Below, in pieces: positions 52,079 to 60,756 of a stretch of 64,000 bases of DNA. How positions within the stretch are numbered: position 1 is the stretch's first letter; every line of letters starts with the position of its first letter. Under the pieces are notes generated by a model that did not search any database, was not told where the DNA came from, and worked only from the letters and a program-made list of their open reading frames with translations. The DNA lies in NCBI RefSeq assembly GCF_001989995.2, contig NZ_JAHGUP010000024.1:1-64000 (forward strand), given 5' to 3'. The stretch is from Vibrio anguillarum (GTDB lineage: Bacteria > Pseudomonadota > Gammaproteobacteria > Enterobacterales > Vibrionaceae). A program made the translations under genes and the position numbers.

Positions 52079-52751
52079 GCAAACATCCGTTATTAGAGCA
52101 CATTCATTATCTAAAACAGTCTCTACCAATCAAGAGCATTTAACAATCCTAAAAGAGGTAAACCTAGAGATCAAAAGTGGTGAAAGCGTGGCGATAGTCG
52201 GAACGTCTGGTGCGGGGAAATCAACCCTGATGACGCTGTTGGCTGGGCTTGATACGCCGACACGCGGAGAGGTAGAGCTATTGGGCCAGCCATTATCTCA
52301 ACTGGACGATGAAGGACGCGCGGCGATCCGCAGTCAATCGGTTGGCTTTGTGTTTCAAAGCTTTTTGCTGATCCCAAGCTTGTCTGCGTTAGAGAACGTG
52401 ACGCTACCTTGTTTGTTAAAAGGTGAAAAAGAGGATGTAGATCGTGCTAAATCCTTGTTGACGGCCGTTGGTTTATCGCATCGAATGCATCACTCTCCTG
52501 CACAACTTTCAGGGGGCGAGCAGCAACGAGTCGCGCTAGCAAGAGCCTTTATGATCAATCCGAAAGTGCTGTTTGCCGATGAGCCTACTGGCAACCTTGA
52601 TCAAGAAACCGCGGCAAAAGTGGTTTCATTATTGTTTGAATTAAATAAGCAGCACGGAACGACCTTAGTGCTGGTTACCCATGATCCCGCTCTTGCGGCT
52701 CAATGTGATCGTATTTTCCACATGCAAGCTGGTATGTTGGAGGAGCGGTAA
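52077..52751 (+). CDS. ybbA: ABC transporter ATP-binding protein (YbbA/LolD type)
   Basis: A 224-residue ATPase of the MacB/LolD class. Walker [10 protein letters not shown] is near residue 43, Q-loop [16 protein letters not shown] near 92, the signature [16 protein letters not shown] near 143, Walker [14 protein letters not shown] near 164 and the switch His in LVTHDPALA near 200. It is the ATPase partner of the large permease next door, with ATG of that gene overlapping its TAA by one base. The start was set at 52077, where the conserved sequence begins ([13 protein letters not shown]); a longer frame would run through the tesA signal sequence. Function of YbbAP in E. coli is uncertain; a part in membrane lipid or lipoprotein handling is proposed from family likeness. 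Confidence 0.93.
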   Translation: MQTSVIRAHSLSKTVSTNQEHLTILKEVNLEIKSGESVAIVGTSGAGKSTLMTLLAGLDTPTRGEVELLGQPLSQLDDEGRAAIRSQSVGFVFQSFLLIPSLSALENVTLPCLLKGEKEDVDRAKSLLTAVGLSHRMHHSPAQLSGGEQQRVALARAFMINPKVLFADEPTGNLDQETAAKVVSLLFELNKQHGTTLVLVTHDPALAAQCDRIFHMQAGMLEER

Positions 52752-55192
52752 TGAGCGAGATGTCGAGCCGTTCACTCAATAAACGATTAATTCGCTGGAG
52801 CTTAGGTGAAATCCGCCACGGACAGTTGTGGCCTATTTCAGTGGCGCTAACCTTGATCATTGCTTGTATTTTTGCGCTGACTGCCTTAGCTGAGCGTATG
52901 GAGCAAGTGATTGTTAAACAAGGTAAAGACGCACTCACTGCCGATAGTGTGTTTGTTTCCGCAAACCCACCCCCAGCGTCATTGCTCGATCAGATCGAGC
53001 GCTTGCAACTGCCGTCTTCACAACTTACGCGTTACGCGACAATGGCATTCAGTGAGCGCGGTATGCAGTTAGTCACTGTCAAAGCAGTGGATAGTGCTTA
53101 TCCGCTACGCGGTGAAATGCGTCTTTCTGATGATGTGACGACATTTCAGCACCTTGCGCCGAATCAACTGTGGTTAGATGAACGAGTGTTTGCGCAATTA
53201 GACGTTCAAATTGGTGATCAGGTCACACTGGGCGATGCTGACTTTACGGTCTCGGGACGCATCCTTGAGGAGCCGGGACTCAGCTTTAATCCGTTTCAAC
53301 AGATGCCAGCGGTGTTGATCCACCAAGACGATGTGGCTCGTACTGGTGCACTTCAATTGGGAAGCCGGGTGCAATTTAGCGTGTTCATTAATGGTGATGA
53401 TGGACAGATTGAAGCAGTAAAACAGCTCGTTACTTTAACGCCTAGCGATCGTTGGCGCGACCGAAATAGCGCCAGCCGAACGAATGAGGTTTTTGAACGC
53501 ACAGAGCAATATTTGTCGTTAACCGTAGCGATTGTGATCATCATGGCGGCAACCACATTAGTCCTGACTTGTCAGCACTATGTTTCTACGCGGCAAAAAA
53601 CCATCGCCATGTTAAAAAGCCTTGGAGCGAGCAAACGTTGGATCCGCCAATGGTTGATCGTACAAGTGGTGATTTTGTTTGTTTCTGCTGCGGTGCTTGG
53701 GGTATTGATCGGCATTGGCCTAGAGTCTTTATTACGCGTGCCGCTAGTGGATTTATTGCCTACGCCTTTACCGAGTTATGGCGCTAAACCCGCTTTTATT
53801 GCGCTGATGGCGAGTGTATTGATCGCTTTTCCTGCACTCGGCATTCCTCTATTGCATTTGCTAGATACAAGTGCGCTCAATGTCATGCAAACAGAGCGAG
53901 CGAAACCGAATCATCGCCGTAATGGGTTGCTCATCTTGATTCCGTTAGTACCGATGCTGTGGGTTTATTGGAATAACCTCTTAGTGTGGATTGTGTTGGC
54001 TGGGATCGTGACGCTTTTTGCGGTGCTTGCTGTGGTCAGTGTTTTGGTGGCTCGTAGTTTAGGACGTCTTCCGCTCTCTACCGCGCTTAAATTAGCGCTC
54101 AGCCGAATCAATCGTTCGGCAATCACGACCGGAGTCCAGTTCGGCGCGTTAGGACTATCGTTAATGTTATTGGCGATCATCTGGTTAGTGCGTACCGATT
54201 TACTCTCTGATTGGCAGCGAACCTTACCCAGCGATGCTCATAACGCATTTGCACTCAACATTTCACCAAATGAAGTTAATGATTACCTTAACACGTTAGA
54301 CAGCGCCAACATTGTGCGTTCGCAAGCCTATCCGATCATCCGAGGGCGTTTATCGACTATTAATGGCATAGAAGCCAAGCAACAAGCTCAAGGTGAAGAG
54401 GGGAGCGATGCGTTGAGGCGAGAGCTTAATTTCACTTGGGGAGAATCGCTACCCAGCAACAACCAACTGACGGCAGGAACGTGGACAGAGCAAGGTGGCG
54501 TTTCGGTTGAATCCGACGTTGCTCGTGGTTTGGGGCTAAAACTGGGTGATAGTTTAGGCTTTGTGATCAATAGCCAAACCGTGGAAGCGAAAGTAAATTC
54601 CATTCGCCAAGTCGAGTGGCGAGAAATGAAGCCTAACTTCTATTTCATTTTTACCCCAGACCTATTACAGGAGATCCCTGCCACGTGGCTGGTGAGTTTC
54701 AGAGCGCAAGATCAAGATAACGCCTTGCTTGCCACCCTTGCTCGCACTTACCCTACGGTCAGTTTGATGGATATCCGGGCAATGGGCGATAAGATTCAAA
54801 CTTTGCTGACGCAAATTATCTGGTCAGTGACAGTGCTGGCTGCAATGGGCGTGATTGCTGGTATTTTACTGATTTTTACCCTGTTGCGTTTAAGTTTAAG
54901 CCAGAGGCAACAAGAAATTCGCTTATACCGCACTTTAGGGGCCAGCAAGCGCCGCGTTGAGCAGACTATTTGGGCTGAATACGGTTTGATGGCGCTCATT
55001 GCCGGTGTTGTCGCAAGCCTTGGCTCTGACGCGGTGGTGGCCAGCGTCATGAAGTTCGGTTTTGAACTAGAACCTATGGCGCATTACAGCATGTGGTTGG
55101 TGCTACCCTTGGCGACGTTTTGCACATTATCGCTGGTCGTGAGTAGTTTAATTAAGCGGCTGTTAACCCCTATAAATAAAGAGTTTAACTAG
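52751..55192 (+). CDS. ybbP: FtsX-like ABC permease (YbbP)
   Basis: An 813-residue inner-membrane permease with about ten helices. It has a first helix near residues 28-46, a large periplasmic domain, three helices near 265-370, a central helix group near 385-475, a second periplasmic domain, and three helices at the C-terminus. Two FtsX domains are visible by KTIAMLKSLGASKRWIRQWL near 285 and QEIRLYRTLGASKRRVEQTI near 715. The duplicated layout matches E. coli YbbP (804 residues). These transporters usually extract or move hydrophobic substrates or transmit mechanical force. It overlaps ybbA by one base, so translation is coupled. The only downstream neighbour is the FAD enzyme after a 300-base gap with DnaA-box-like sites. 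Confidence 0.93.
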   Translation: MSEMSSRSLNKRLIRWSLGEIRHGQLWPISVALTLIIACIFALTALAERMEQVIVKQGKDALTADSVFVSANPPPASLLDQIERLQLPSSQLTRYATMAFSERGMQLVTVKAVDSAYPLRGEMRLSDDVTTFQHLAPNQLWLDERVFAQLDVQIGDQVTLGDADFTVSGRILEEPGLSFNPFQQMPAVLIHQDDVARTGALQLGSRVQFSVFINGDDGQIEAVKQLVTLTPSDRWRDRNSASRTNEVFERTEQYLSLTVAIVIIMAATTLVLTCQHYVSTRQKTIAMLKSLGASKRWIRQWLIVQVVILFVSAAVLGVLIGIGLESLLRVPLVDLLPTPLPSYGAKPAFIALMASVLIAFPALGIPLLHLLDTSALNVMQTERAKPNHRRNGLLILIPLVPMLWVYWNNLLVWIVLAGIVTLFAVLAVVSVLVARSLGRLPLSTALKLALSRINRSAITTGVQFGALGLSLMLLAIIWLVRTDLLSDWQRTLPSDAHNAFALNISPNEVNDYLNTLDSANIVRSQAYPIIRGRLSTINGIEAKQQAQGEEGSDALRRELNFTWGESLPSNNQLTAGTWTEQGGVSVESDVARGLGLKLGDSLGFVINSQTVEAKVNSIRQVEWREMKPNFYFIFTPDLLQEIPATWLVSFRAQDQDNALLATLARTYPTVSLMDIRAMGDKIQTLLTQIIWSVTVLAAMGVIAGILLIFTLLRLSLSQRQQEIRLYRTLGASKRRVEQTIWAEYGLMALIAGVVASLGSDAVVASVMKFGFELEPMAHYSMWLVLPLATFCTLSLVVSSLIKRLLTPINKEFN

Positions 55193-55213
55193 CGATATCC
55201 ATAATCCCAGACT

Positions 55214-55325
55214 GAGTTATCCACAAAAACAGTGGATAAAGTTTGGGATAACTCGACGGCTTGATAACGGCCTATTTGCGCTTAGCCCCGTAGTTACCTT
55301 GGGTTGCGCAGTTTTGTTATTCACA
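55214..55325. promoter_or_regulatory. DnaA-box-like cluster in nested inverted repeats
   Basis: TTATCCACA at 55217-55225 is a perfect DnaA box; AGTGGATAA at 55231-55239 is its inverted copy with one change; TTATTCACA at 55317-55325 also fits TTATNCACA. TTATCCAC and GTGGATAA form a perfect 8-base inverted repeat, and GAGTTATCC at 55214-55222 is fully complementary to GGATAACTC at 55246-55254, so two alternative hairpins are possible. No T-run follows, which argues against a plain terminator for ybbP. Confidence 0.55.
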
Positions 55326-55500
55326 AGGTTGAAAAAACGTCGTTTTGGCTTTATTGAGTCAAGCAATTTTTTAAGTTATTTGTCGATTATGCGTATTGCT
55401 TGTTAGTCGTAAAACAGATAAGACCACGTGAAAAATGTGATTTTAATAACGCTTTACAAGCTTTAGAATGCATCCGGGTTTTCCAGAGTACTCGTATCTT

Positions 55501-56949
55501 ATGTCATATAAAAAGTTCAATACAGATTCTCCATATGTCGCAATTATTGGTGGGGGTGTGGCTGGTGCCACTGCCGCCGTTCATATGGGAGAACTGGGGC
55601 TCAATGTGCTGCTTTTGGAAAAAAGCGCCGGTCTCGTTAATGGGCCGCCGATTTGCCATCTGCACGCGGGCGGTAACCTCTATCGCGAAATTTCGCAGCA
55701 GCAGTGTCTTGAGTTACTTAAGCAGTCGATTGAAACCGTCAGGCTCTACCCCCACACGCTGAATAAGCGACCTACTGTGATTGCTGTTCCGCATAGTGAT
55801 GGCGGTGAGCCGCAAGCCTTATTACCAAGGCTAGAGCTTATTCAGCGCAGCTATCAACAATTGGTTGATGAAGACCCACGTAATCAGCAGCTTGGTCAAC
55901 CCCAAGAGTATTTCAAACTCTACAGCCGTGAAGCACTGCAGGTATTAGCAACTCAGCAACAGAGTGATCAACCGACATCATTCGATGATTGGGTGATCCC
56001 TTTTGCTCAACATGCAGATTTAAATCAGTTGAAGTACCCAGTCATTGCGGTGCAAGAATACGGTTGGAGTGTTTTTCGGCTGGCGGCCAGTACTGAGCTT
56101 GCGTTAGCGGCGATGCCTCATTGCCAAGTTTTAACGCACGCTCAATTAATCAAATCTGATTTTATTGATGAGCAATGGCAGCTCGTTTATCTGGATGCTC
56201 AAAAGCATGAACACGTTATTCATGTCGATTATTTAGTCAATGCATGTGGTTATGAAACGGGAATAGTCGATGATTTGGCTAAGGCTCCGCGTCAACGCTT
56301 GGTGGAATTTAAAGCGGCCTACGTTACCCGTTGGGCAGAATGCGACCAGCAATGGCCAGAAGTGATTTTTCACGGGCCAAGAGGCACCCCACAAGGAATG
56401 GCTCAGCTAACACCGTATGCTGATGGTCTATTTCAGTTGCATGGTATGACCGAGGGAATCACGTTATTTAAAGATGGGTTAGTGGCCTCGCAAGCTGGAT
56501 CATCACAGCCCGTATTGCCTGATTATCTCGAACGCAAAATTAAGAACGGCTGGCAACAGGACGCACTACAAGAGCGCAGTGAACGAGCCATACACCACAT
56601 GAGTCAGTTCATCCCACAGTATATTCAAGCACAAGTAGCTGGTAAGCCACTGTTTGGTGCGCAGCAAATTCCCGGTCAAGATGCCACATTACGAGCCGCT
56701 GATGTTACGTTTGAAGCTCATAATTATGCGCGAATCGAAGTGGTCAAAGGTTCATCCGCGTTGGAAGCGGCAACTAAAATTGTTCAGCATTGGCAGTTAG
56801 TGAACGATGAAGACTTGCTACAATCGATAGAAGCTCGTCACCCAATCAGCATGAGTTTGGCTCTTGAGCAGGTGGAAGAGAAAGCCATCGCGTTAGCTAA
56901 GGCACGCGCTTATCCTGAAGAATTGGCAAAAATTGTCGGTATGGTTTGA
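55501..56949 (+). CDS. FAD-dependent oxidoreductase, substrate unknown
   Basis: An enzyme of about 482 residues. The FAD-binding Rossmann motif is IIGGGVAGATAAVHMGELG near residue 11, followed by the acidic end of strand 2 (VLLLEKSA) that holds the ribose. Further FAD contacts are hinted by VDYLVNACGYETG near 250 and DATLRAADVTFE near 395. It contains HLHAGGNLYREISQQQ near 52, which is not part of families that I can name. It has no signal peptide. The start is either ATG 55501, preferred because the fold begins soon after, or ATG 55468 without a ribosome site. It is convergent with pxpABC across 44 bases. Possible roles are an amino or hydroxy acid oxidase; not assignable further. Confidence 0.8.
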   Translation: MSYKKFNTDSPYVAIIGGGVAGATAAVHMGELGLNVLLLEKSAGLVNGPPICHLHAGGNLYREISQQQCLELLKQSIETVRLYPHTLNKRPTVIAVPHSDGGEPQALLPRLELIQRSYQQLVDEDPRNQQLGQPQEYFKLYSREALQVLATQQQSDQPTSFDDWVIPFAQHADLNQLKYPVIAVQEYGWSVFRLAASTELALAAMPHCQVLTHAQLIKSDFIDEQWQLVYLDAQKHEHVIHVDYLVNACGYETGIVDDLAKAPRQRLVEFKAAYVTRWAECDQQWPEVIFHGPRGTPQGMAQLTPYADGLFQLHGMTEGITLFKDGLVASQAGSSQPVLPDYLERKIKNGWQQDALQERSERAIHHMSQFIPQYIQAQVAGKPLFGAQQIPGQDATLRAADVTFEAHNYARIEVVKGSSALEAATKIVQHWQLVNDEDLLQSIEARHPISMSLALEQVEEKAIALAKARAYPEELAKIVGMV

Positions 56950-56956
56950 TTGGTGA

Positions 56957-56986
56957 CACCTTGCGGTTTTCTAAAGGAGCAAGGTG
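56957..56986. terminator. hairpin between convergent FAD enzyme and pxpC
   Basis: CACCTTGC, a 14-base loop, GCAAGGTG: perfect 8-base arms filling the 44-base gap. No long T-run on either strand, so it may be a weak bidirectional terminator. Confidence 0.55.
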
Positions 56987-56993
56987 ATAGTTG

Positions 56994-57938
56994 TTAGTAG
57001 CCGAAATAACGCGCCCATTGGCACCAAACCTCTTGCAGGCCTTGTATATCACCTTTGACAAAACGTATTTTCTGTCCCGGTTTTGCTTGTGCCAAACGGG
57101 GCAGATCAATGCGAGCCACACACCCTAATTTAGGGTAACCGCCGATGGTTTGGCGATCGTTGAGTAAAATGATCGGTTGGCCATCTGGCGGGATTTGAAT
57201 CGCGCCCAAAGCAATTCCTTCCGATAAAATAGGTGTCGCGGGTGGGGTAACCGTATCGCCATTAAGACGATAGCCCATGCGATCGGCATGCTGACTGACA
57301 GTGAAGCTGGTTTGATAAAAGCGATCGAGTTGCTGCGATGAAAATTGCAGGGCTTGGTAGCCTTCAATGACGCGTAATTTAAGTGGCAGATTATAATCAG
57401 GCTTATAACGAAAAGTGATGTGTACGGGTTTGTTATCGATAGCGTGGGGATTAAAGTACAGTGAATCGCCCGCTTGCAGTGGTACGCCGTTTTGCGTTAA
57501 CCCACCAAGCTGTTCTTTGGGTACGGTGGCAACACTACCTAAATGGTGAGGCACAATGAACCCTCCGCGCACGGCCAAATAAGCTCTTAAGCCATTTTTG
57601 GCTAGGCCAAATTTCAGTGTTTGCCCGGCTTGCGCGCTAAAGCTTTGCCAATTACCAATAACTTTGCCATCTAACGTGGCCGATAAATCACCACCTGCAA
57701 TGGCCAGCATACATGGATGTTTAACATGAAATTCCGCCTGACCAAGCGTGATTTCAAGCGTTGCTAAATTGACTCGGTTACCCAGTAAATGGTTGGCCCA
57801 ACTGTAGGCGTAATCATCGACTGGTCCTGATTGAGTAATACCGATATGACTGAGACCAAAGCGACCAAAATCTTGAATTAAGCTCAGTTGACCGGGTTTT
57901 ATCACCTGTAGTATGGGGCTCATGAATGGTGCTCCCAC
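56994..57938 (-). CDS. pxpC: 5-oxoprolinase subunit C (PxpC)
   Basis: A 314-residue subunit of the bacterial ATP-dependent 5-oxoprolinase, related to biotin-dependent carboxyltransferase domain 2 (KipA family). Seen: GQLSLIQDFGRFGLSHIGIT with GPVDDYAYSWANHLLGN near residues 15-50, and the C-terminal GIALGAIQIPPDGQPIILLN with DRQTIGGYPKLGCVARIDL, both hallmark blocks of PxpC. Together PxpA, PxpB and PxpC open 5-oxoproline (pyroglutamate) to glutamate, a repair of a spontaneous damage product of glutamine. It overlaps pxpB by 19 bases and is the last gene of the operon. Order is pxpA-pxpB-pxpC. Confidence 0.95.
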   Translation of the reverse strand: MGAPFMSPILQVIKPGQLSLIQDFGRFGLSHIGITQSGPVDDYAYSWANHLLGNRVNLATLEITLGQAEFHVKHPCMLAIAGGDLSATLDGKVIGNWQSFSAQAGQTLKFGLAKNGLRAYLAVRGGFIVPHHLGSVATVPKEQLGGLTQNGVPLQAGDSLYFNPHAIDNKPVHITFRYKPDYNLPLKLRVIEGYQALQFSSQQLDRFYQTSFTVSQHADRMGYRLNGDTVTPPATPILSEGIALGAIQIPPDGQPIILLNDRQTIGGYPKLGCVARIDLPRLAQAKPGQKIRFVKGDIQGLQEVWCQWARYFGY

Positions 57939-58639
57939 TGCGCGGCTAATTGAGGTATTTCACCTCCTAATGATAAAAATTCCTCGCGAGTCATCGCTGT
58001 AAACTTCACTTTAGTTCCAATCGAAAAAGGCGTCATTGGTGTTTGATGAGGAGAAAAGAGCGCATGGGGGCAATTGGCGATGATATTCCATCCTCCGGGA
58101 GAGTTGTTCGGATAGACGGTCGTTTGCTGTTCTGCAATCGCGACGCTGCCTTTGGCCACACTAAGGCGTGGGGTGGCATGGCGCGGTAAGCGTAATTGTT
58201 CATCTACTTCAGCCATAAAGGCAAAGCCTGGTGCAAAACCGACGGCACAAACGGTGTAGACCGTTTGAGTGTGCAGCGCGATAACTTGTTGCGTGGATAA
58301 ACCAAGCGCATGGTAGCGCTTTAAATCTGGGCCGACACTTTCATCGTAGTAAGCGCCAAGCTCAACCAAATTGTGGGTGGCTTCCACAGCTAAAGATAAG
58401 GCCGAGATCGCTGTGATCAATTGCTGCTCTAGCTCCCTTTGACTTATACGATAAGGAAGGTAATCGATCAAAATGGTAGTGTAAGAAGGGGTGACATTCA
58501 TCAGGTAAGCAGAAAACTGCACCATGATCTGTTGCGCAATTTGTCCGATATCGAGTGAGAGATCGGCCGATGGCGAATGGTTAAAACGCAGTAAGAGACT
58601 GCATTCCGCAACGGGTTCAATGCTGTAGTTCAATGGCAC
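57920..58639 (-). CDS. pxpB: 5-oxoprolinase subunit B (PxpB, KipI family)
   Basis: A 239-residue subunit of the 5-oxoprolinase complex, with the KipI/allophanate hydrolase subunit 1 fold. Conserved blocks are TVCAVGFAPGFAFMAEVDEQ near residue 130, LPRHATPRLSVAKGSVAIAE near 152 and YPNNSPGGWNIIANCP near 178; the GFAPGF and SPGGW segments are the family signatures. It acts together with PxpC as the ATP-using part that makes phospho-oxoproline. It lies 53 bases after pxpA and overlaps pxpC by 19 bases. In Bacillus a related protein inhibits a sporulation kinase, but the context of all three pxp genes makes the metabolic role clear. Confidence 0.94.
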   Translation of the reverse strand: MPLNYSIEPVAECSLLLRFNHSPSADLSLDIGQIAQQIMVQFSAYLMNVTPSYTTILIDYLPYRISQRELEQQLITAISALSLAVEATHNLVELGAYYDESVGPDLKRYHALGLSTQQVIALHTQTVYTVCAVGFAPGFAFMAEVDEQLRLPRHATPRLSVAKGSVAIAEQQTTVYPNNSPGGWNIIANCPHALFSPHQTPMTPFSIGTKVKFTAMTREEFLSLGGEIPQLAAQWEHHS

Positions 58640-58692
58640 TTAACACTCCTTGTGATGACGTTGTAGCCGCTAGGAGATACACGTGTAATGGT

Positions 58693-59448
58693 TCAATGCT
58701 CTCGTAGACAAATTCGGATTTTCTCTATCAGTTCAATCGCCGCCGGGTTATCGCCATGCACGCAAATCGTATCGGCTTCGATGGGGATCACAAAGCCATC
58801 CGAACTGGTCACTTTTCCGTAATCAACCAGTTGTTTAATTTGATTGATGATCGCCTCTTCATTAGTCAGCACTGCATTGGCTTGGCCTCTTGGAGTGAGC
58901 ATACCATTAGCGAGATAAGTCCGGTCGGCAAAGGCTTCAAACAGCAATGGCACGTCATAAATATCGGCGATATCAAGGTAATCTTGGTTATTGCCTGAAG
59001 CTAAGATCATCAAGGGCACATTGAAGCAAGAAACTGCATCGACCACTGCGCGAAAGACAGATTTGTCACGCATCATATCGTTATATAAAGCCCCATGAGG
59101 TTTAACGTAGCTTATCTCGGCATTTTTGCTCTCACATAATGCCTTGAGTGCGCCAATCTGGTAAATCAGTAACTCGCATATCTCTTCTTCGTTAAAACTC
59201 ATTGAACGGCGACCAAAACCTTGCAAATCGGGGTAACCCGGGTGAGCGCCAATCATTACATCAAATTGAATCGCCAGCTCAATCGTTCGGCTCATCACGT
59301 GTGGGTCAGAGGCATGAAAGCCACACGCAATATTGGCCATGTCAATCCAAGGCATCACCAACTCATCAGCGTCCATTTGCCATGCACCGAAGCTCTCGCC
59401 CATGTCACAATTGAGAGTGATTGTTCTTTTTGTCACGGGTTGCATCAT
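58693..59448 (-). CDS. pxpA: 5-oxoprolinase subunit A (PxpA, LamB/YcsF family)
   Basis: A 251-residue protein of the LamB/YcsF family. Seen: LNCDMGESFGAWQMDADELV near residue 11, IDMANIACGFHASDP near 37 with conserved His, IGAHPGYPDLQGFGRR near 66, VKPHGALYNDMM near 115 and VIPIEADTICVHGDNPAA near 224. PxpA is the hydrolytic subunit that opens the ring of oxoproline after activation by PxpBC. Two ATGs at the start (MMQPV) are both possible; AAGG lies within a few bases, so the second or first is equally likely. It heads the pxpABC operon and is divergent from galE with 196 bases between them. Confidence 0.95.
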   Translation of the reverse strand: MMQPVTKRTITLNCDMGESFGAWQMDADELVMPWIDMANIACGFHASDPHVMSRTIELAIQFDVMIGAHPGYPDLQGFGRRSMSFNEEEICELLIYQIGALKALCESKNAEISYVKPHGALYNDMMRDKSVFRAVVDAVSCFNVPLMILASGNNQDYLDIADIYDVPLLFEAFADRTYLANGMLTPRGQANAVLTNEEAIINQIKQLVDYGKVTSSDGFVIPIEADTICVHGDNPAAIELIEKIRICLREH

Positions 59449-59644
59449 CCTTGAGTGTCCATGTTGAGTAACTTGCCGTAATCAAAAGCAATATACAATG
59501 ATCCGATTCATTGTTTGGCGATAAGTATGGGCCGAAAGAGAGCGAATTGGCCTGATAGACAAACATTAAAGCAGATTGATTTATAAGTGAAGTTTAGGTT
59601 GAAAGTCGTTAAACTTGCACAACCAATGTCAGAAGGTAAAAACA

Positions 59645-60661
59645 ATGAAAGTATTAGTGACAGGCGGGATGGGGTATATCGGTAGCCATACCTGCATTCA
59701 AATGATCCACGCCGGTATGACACCCGTAATTTTTGACAACTTATACAATAGTAAAGCATCGGTTTTAGAGCGCATCGAAAAAGTGTCCGGTGTGAAGCCG
59801 CTGTTCGTCCATGGTGATGTACGCAACCAAGCACAACTGGTTGAAGTGATGAAAGCGCAAAATATTCAAGCGGTGATCCATTTCGCAGGCTTAAAAGCAG
59901 TCGGTGAGTCAGTAGAAAAGCCATTGGAATATTACGATAACAATGTGAATGGCACATTGGTACTGGTGGCGGCCATGCGTGAAGCTGGCGTGAAGGCACT
60001 TGTTTTTAGTTCATCTGCAACCGTATACGGTGACCCAGCCTCAGTGCCTATTACCGAAGATTTCCCAACCAGCGCGACCAACCCTTATGGCCGTAGTAAG
60101 TTAATGGTTGAAGAGTGCTTGGCCGATTTCCATAAAGCCAACCCAGATTGGAGCATTACACTGCTGCGCTATTTTAACCCTGTAGGTTCACATCCATCAG
60201 GCGAGTTAGGTGAAGATCCACAAGGCATTCCGAACAACCTAATGCCTTTTGTCTCGCAAGTGGCCGTGGGTCGAAGAGCATTTCTCTCTGTTTTTGGCAG
60301 TGATTACCCAACTAAAGACGGCACAGGGGTTCGCGATTATATTCACGTAATGGACCTAGCCGATGGTCATATTGCTGCGCTGGAAAAAGTAGGCCAACAA
60401 GCAGGCTTGCACATTTATAACCTAGGCACAGGAAATGGCTACAGTGTACTAGAGATGGTGAAAGCGTTTGAACAAGCGTCAGGTAAAAGCGTGCCGTACC
60501 AATTGGTTGAACGCCGCGCTGGTGATATTGCGGAGTGTTGGGCAGATCCAAGCAAAGCGATGGCGGATCTAGGTTGGAAAGCGACTCGCAGCCTAGAAGC
60601 GATGACACAAGATACGTGGCGTTGGCAGTCAAATAATCCACAAGGTTATCCTGAGTCTTAA
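59645..60661 (+). CDS. galE: UDP-glucose 4-epimerase
   Basis: A 338-residue short-chain dehydrogenase-type epimerase that interconverts UDP-glucose and UDP-galactose, the same length as E. coli GalE. NAD site VTGGMGYIGSHTCIQM is at residues 5-20, the catalytic Ser in FSSSATVYGDPASVPI near 124 and the Tyr-Lys pair in NPYGRSKLM near 149. The sugar-binding parts (LRYFNPVGSHPSGELGEDPQ; GTGVRDYIHVMDLADGH) follow. ATG at 59645 has AGAAGG nine bases before it; a frame starting at 59615 adds ten residues and is not conserved. It stands alone without galTKM, which suggests a role in surface polysaccharide precursor supply as well as galactose use. Confidence 0.96.
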   Translation: MKVLVTGGMGYIGSHTCIQMIHAGMTPVIFDNLYNSKASVLERIEKVSGVKPLFVHGDVRNQAQLVEVMKAQNIQAVIHFAGLKAVGESVEKPLEYYDNNVNGTLVLVAAMREAGVKALVFSSSATVYGDPASVPITEDFPTSATNPYGRSKLMVEECLADFHKANPDWSITLLRYFNPVGSHPSGELGEDPQGIPNNLMPFVSQVAVGRRAFLSVFGSDYPTKDGTGVRDYIHVMDLADGHIAALEKVGQQAGLHIYNLGTGNGYSVLEMVKAFEQASGKSVPYQLVERRAGDIAECWADPSKAMADLGWKATRSLEAMTQDTWRWQSNNPQGYPES

Positions 60662-60696
60662 GCTCTTGCTTCAACTTCTCTGCGATGAATGAAATA

Positions 60697-60724
60697 AATA
60701 GCCAGTCAAATGACTGGCTATTTT
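60697..60724. terminator. bidirectional terminator between galE and chemoreceptor
   Basis: AATAGCCAGTCA, a 2-base loop, TGACTGGCTATT, with A and T flanks on both sides. Serves the convergent galE and chemoreceptor genes. Confidence 0.88.
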
Positions 60725-60756
60725 GATCTGACTTGATTACTCAAGCAATCCAATGA

